Positions 59,285-59,385 of a stretch of 59,385 nucleotides of DNA are shown piece by piece. The stretch is from Magnetospirillum sp. UT-4. GTDB taxonomy: Bacteria > Pseudomonadota > Alphaproteobacteria > Rhodospirillales > Magnetospirillaceae. Location: the NCBI RefSeq assembly GCF_902729435.1, contig NZ_CACVCG010000047.1:1-59385 (forward strand), read 5' to 3'. Position 1 is the stretch's first letter. The number at the start of each line of letters is the position of its first letter. The notes below the pieces were generated by a model. That model ran no database searches and was not told the DNA's origin. It saw nothing but the letters and a program-made list of their open reading frames with translations. A program made the translations under genes and the position numbers.

Positions 59285-59385
59285 CCTCGTCCTTCGAGAC
59301 GGCCGCTGGCGCGGTCTCCTCAGGATGAGGGCTTTAATGATTTCAACGTATTAAGCCTCATCCTGAGGAAGCCCGTAGGGCTGTC
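59285..59385. repeat. REP-like palindromic repeats at the window end
   Basis: cctcgtccttcgagacggcc...ctcctcaggatgagg (59285-59330) plus a second head cctcatcctgagga (59356 onward) cut by the window edge. Related to 1-60 and 49755-49825. No gene is seen between the hemerythrin stop and here. Confidence 0.8.

Overview
High-GC DNA with dense, often overlapping operons. The gene content fits an alphaproteobacterium of the Rhodospirillales, close to Magnetospirillum or a relative: MlaA/MlaC, an ArsR-methyltransferase beside metF, full-length cobalamin-dependent MetH, class 2 PyrD, DUF3618 and phage-holin-family envelope proteins, and the abundant short palindromic repeats of that group. The genus is inference; no rRNA is present.

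Layout. (1) 1-9.3 kb, chromosome: coiled-coil protein, TetR regulator with its operator, divergent EF-G-like GTPase, Cys-rich mini-protein, then mtnA with a fused class II aldolase/short-chain dehydrogenase (probable methylthioadenosine salvage), and a yggT-yggU-folD-nnrU operon. (2) 9.28-36.12 kb: a tRNA-Ala(CGC) gene whose 3' end is repeated (13 bp) at 36104-36116, bounding a 26.8-kb integrated conjugative element. Its left part holds a RepC-like replication protein, a thermonuclease, small unknown genes, a low-GC ATPase islet, a zeta-toxin-like pair, a large serine recombinase and a truncated type I methylase (hsdM). Its right part, all on the minus strand, is an IncP-type traK-traL-traM unit, a VirB2-VirB11/VirD4 type IV secretion system, ssb and ardC. 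No relaxase and no tyrosine integrase were found. (3) 36.1-49.1 kb, chromosome: the displaced tRNA terminator, a PilZ protein, mlaC-mlaA, a probable SahR operon (sahR-metF) with a palindromic operator, a rearranged metF-metH interval carrying a DUF559 nuclease between inverted repeats, metH, a MerR-DUF433/PIN-like toxin-antitoxin pair, pyrD and a ferredoxin-NADP reductase. (4) 49.2-59.4 kb: a Rop-like nitrogen-fixation-associated mini-protein, murI with an unusual active site, cytochrome c, an envelope-stress-like cluster (DUF3618/holin/YihY), and an operon of two Crp/Fnr regulators, DUF2249, an NnrS-like membrane protein and a hemerythrin that looks like a nitric oxide or oxygen response unit.

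How the genes work together. mtnA plus the aldolase/dehydrogenase, and sahR-metF-metH, point to active recycling of methylthioadenosine, homocysteine and SAM. The conjugative element has the mating channel, the coupling protein and the IncP-type oriT accessory genes, but lacks its relaxase and carries a broken restriction system, so it is probably a partly decayed element. In the circular form a strong hairpin at 9374-9401 would lie just upstream of traK, which suggests that integration splits the transfer origin.
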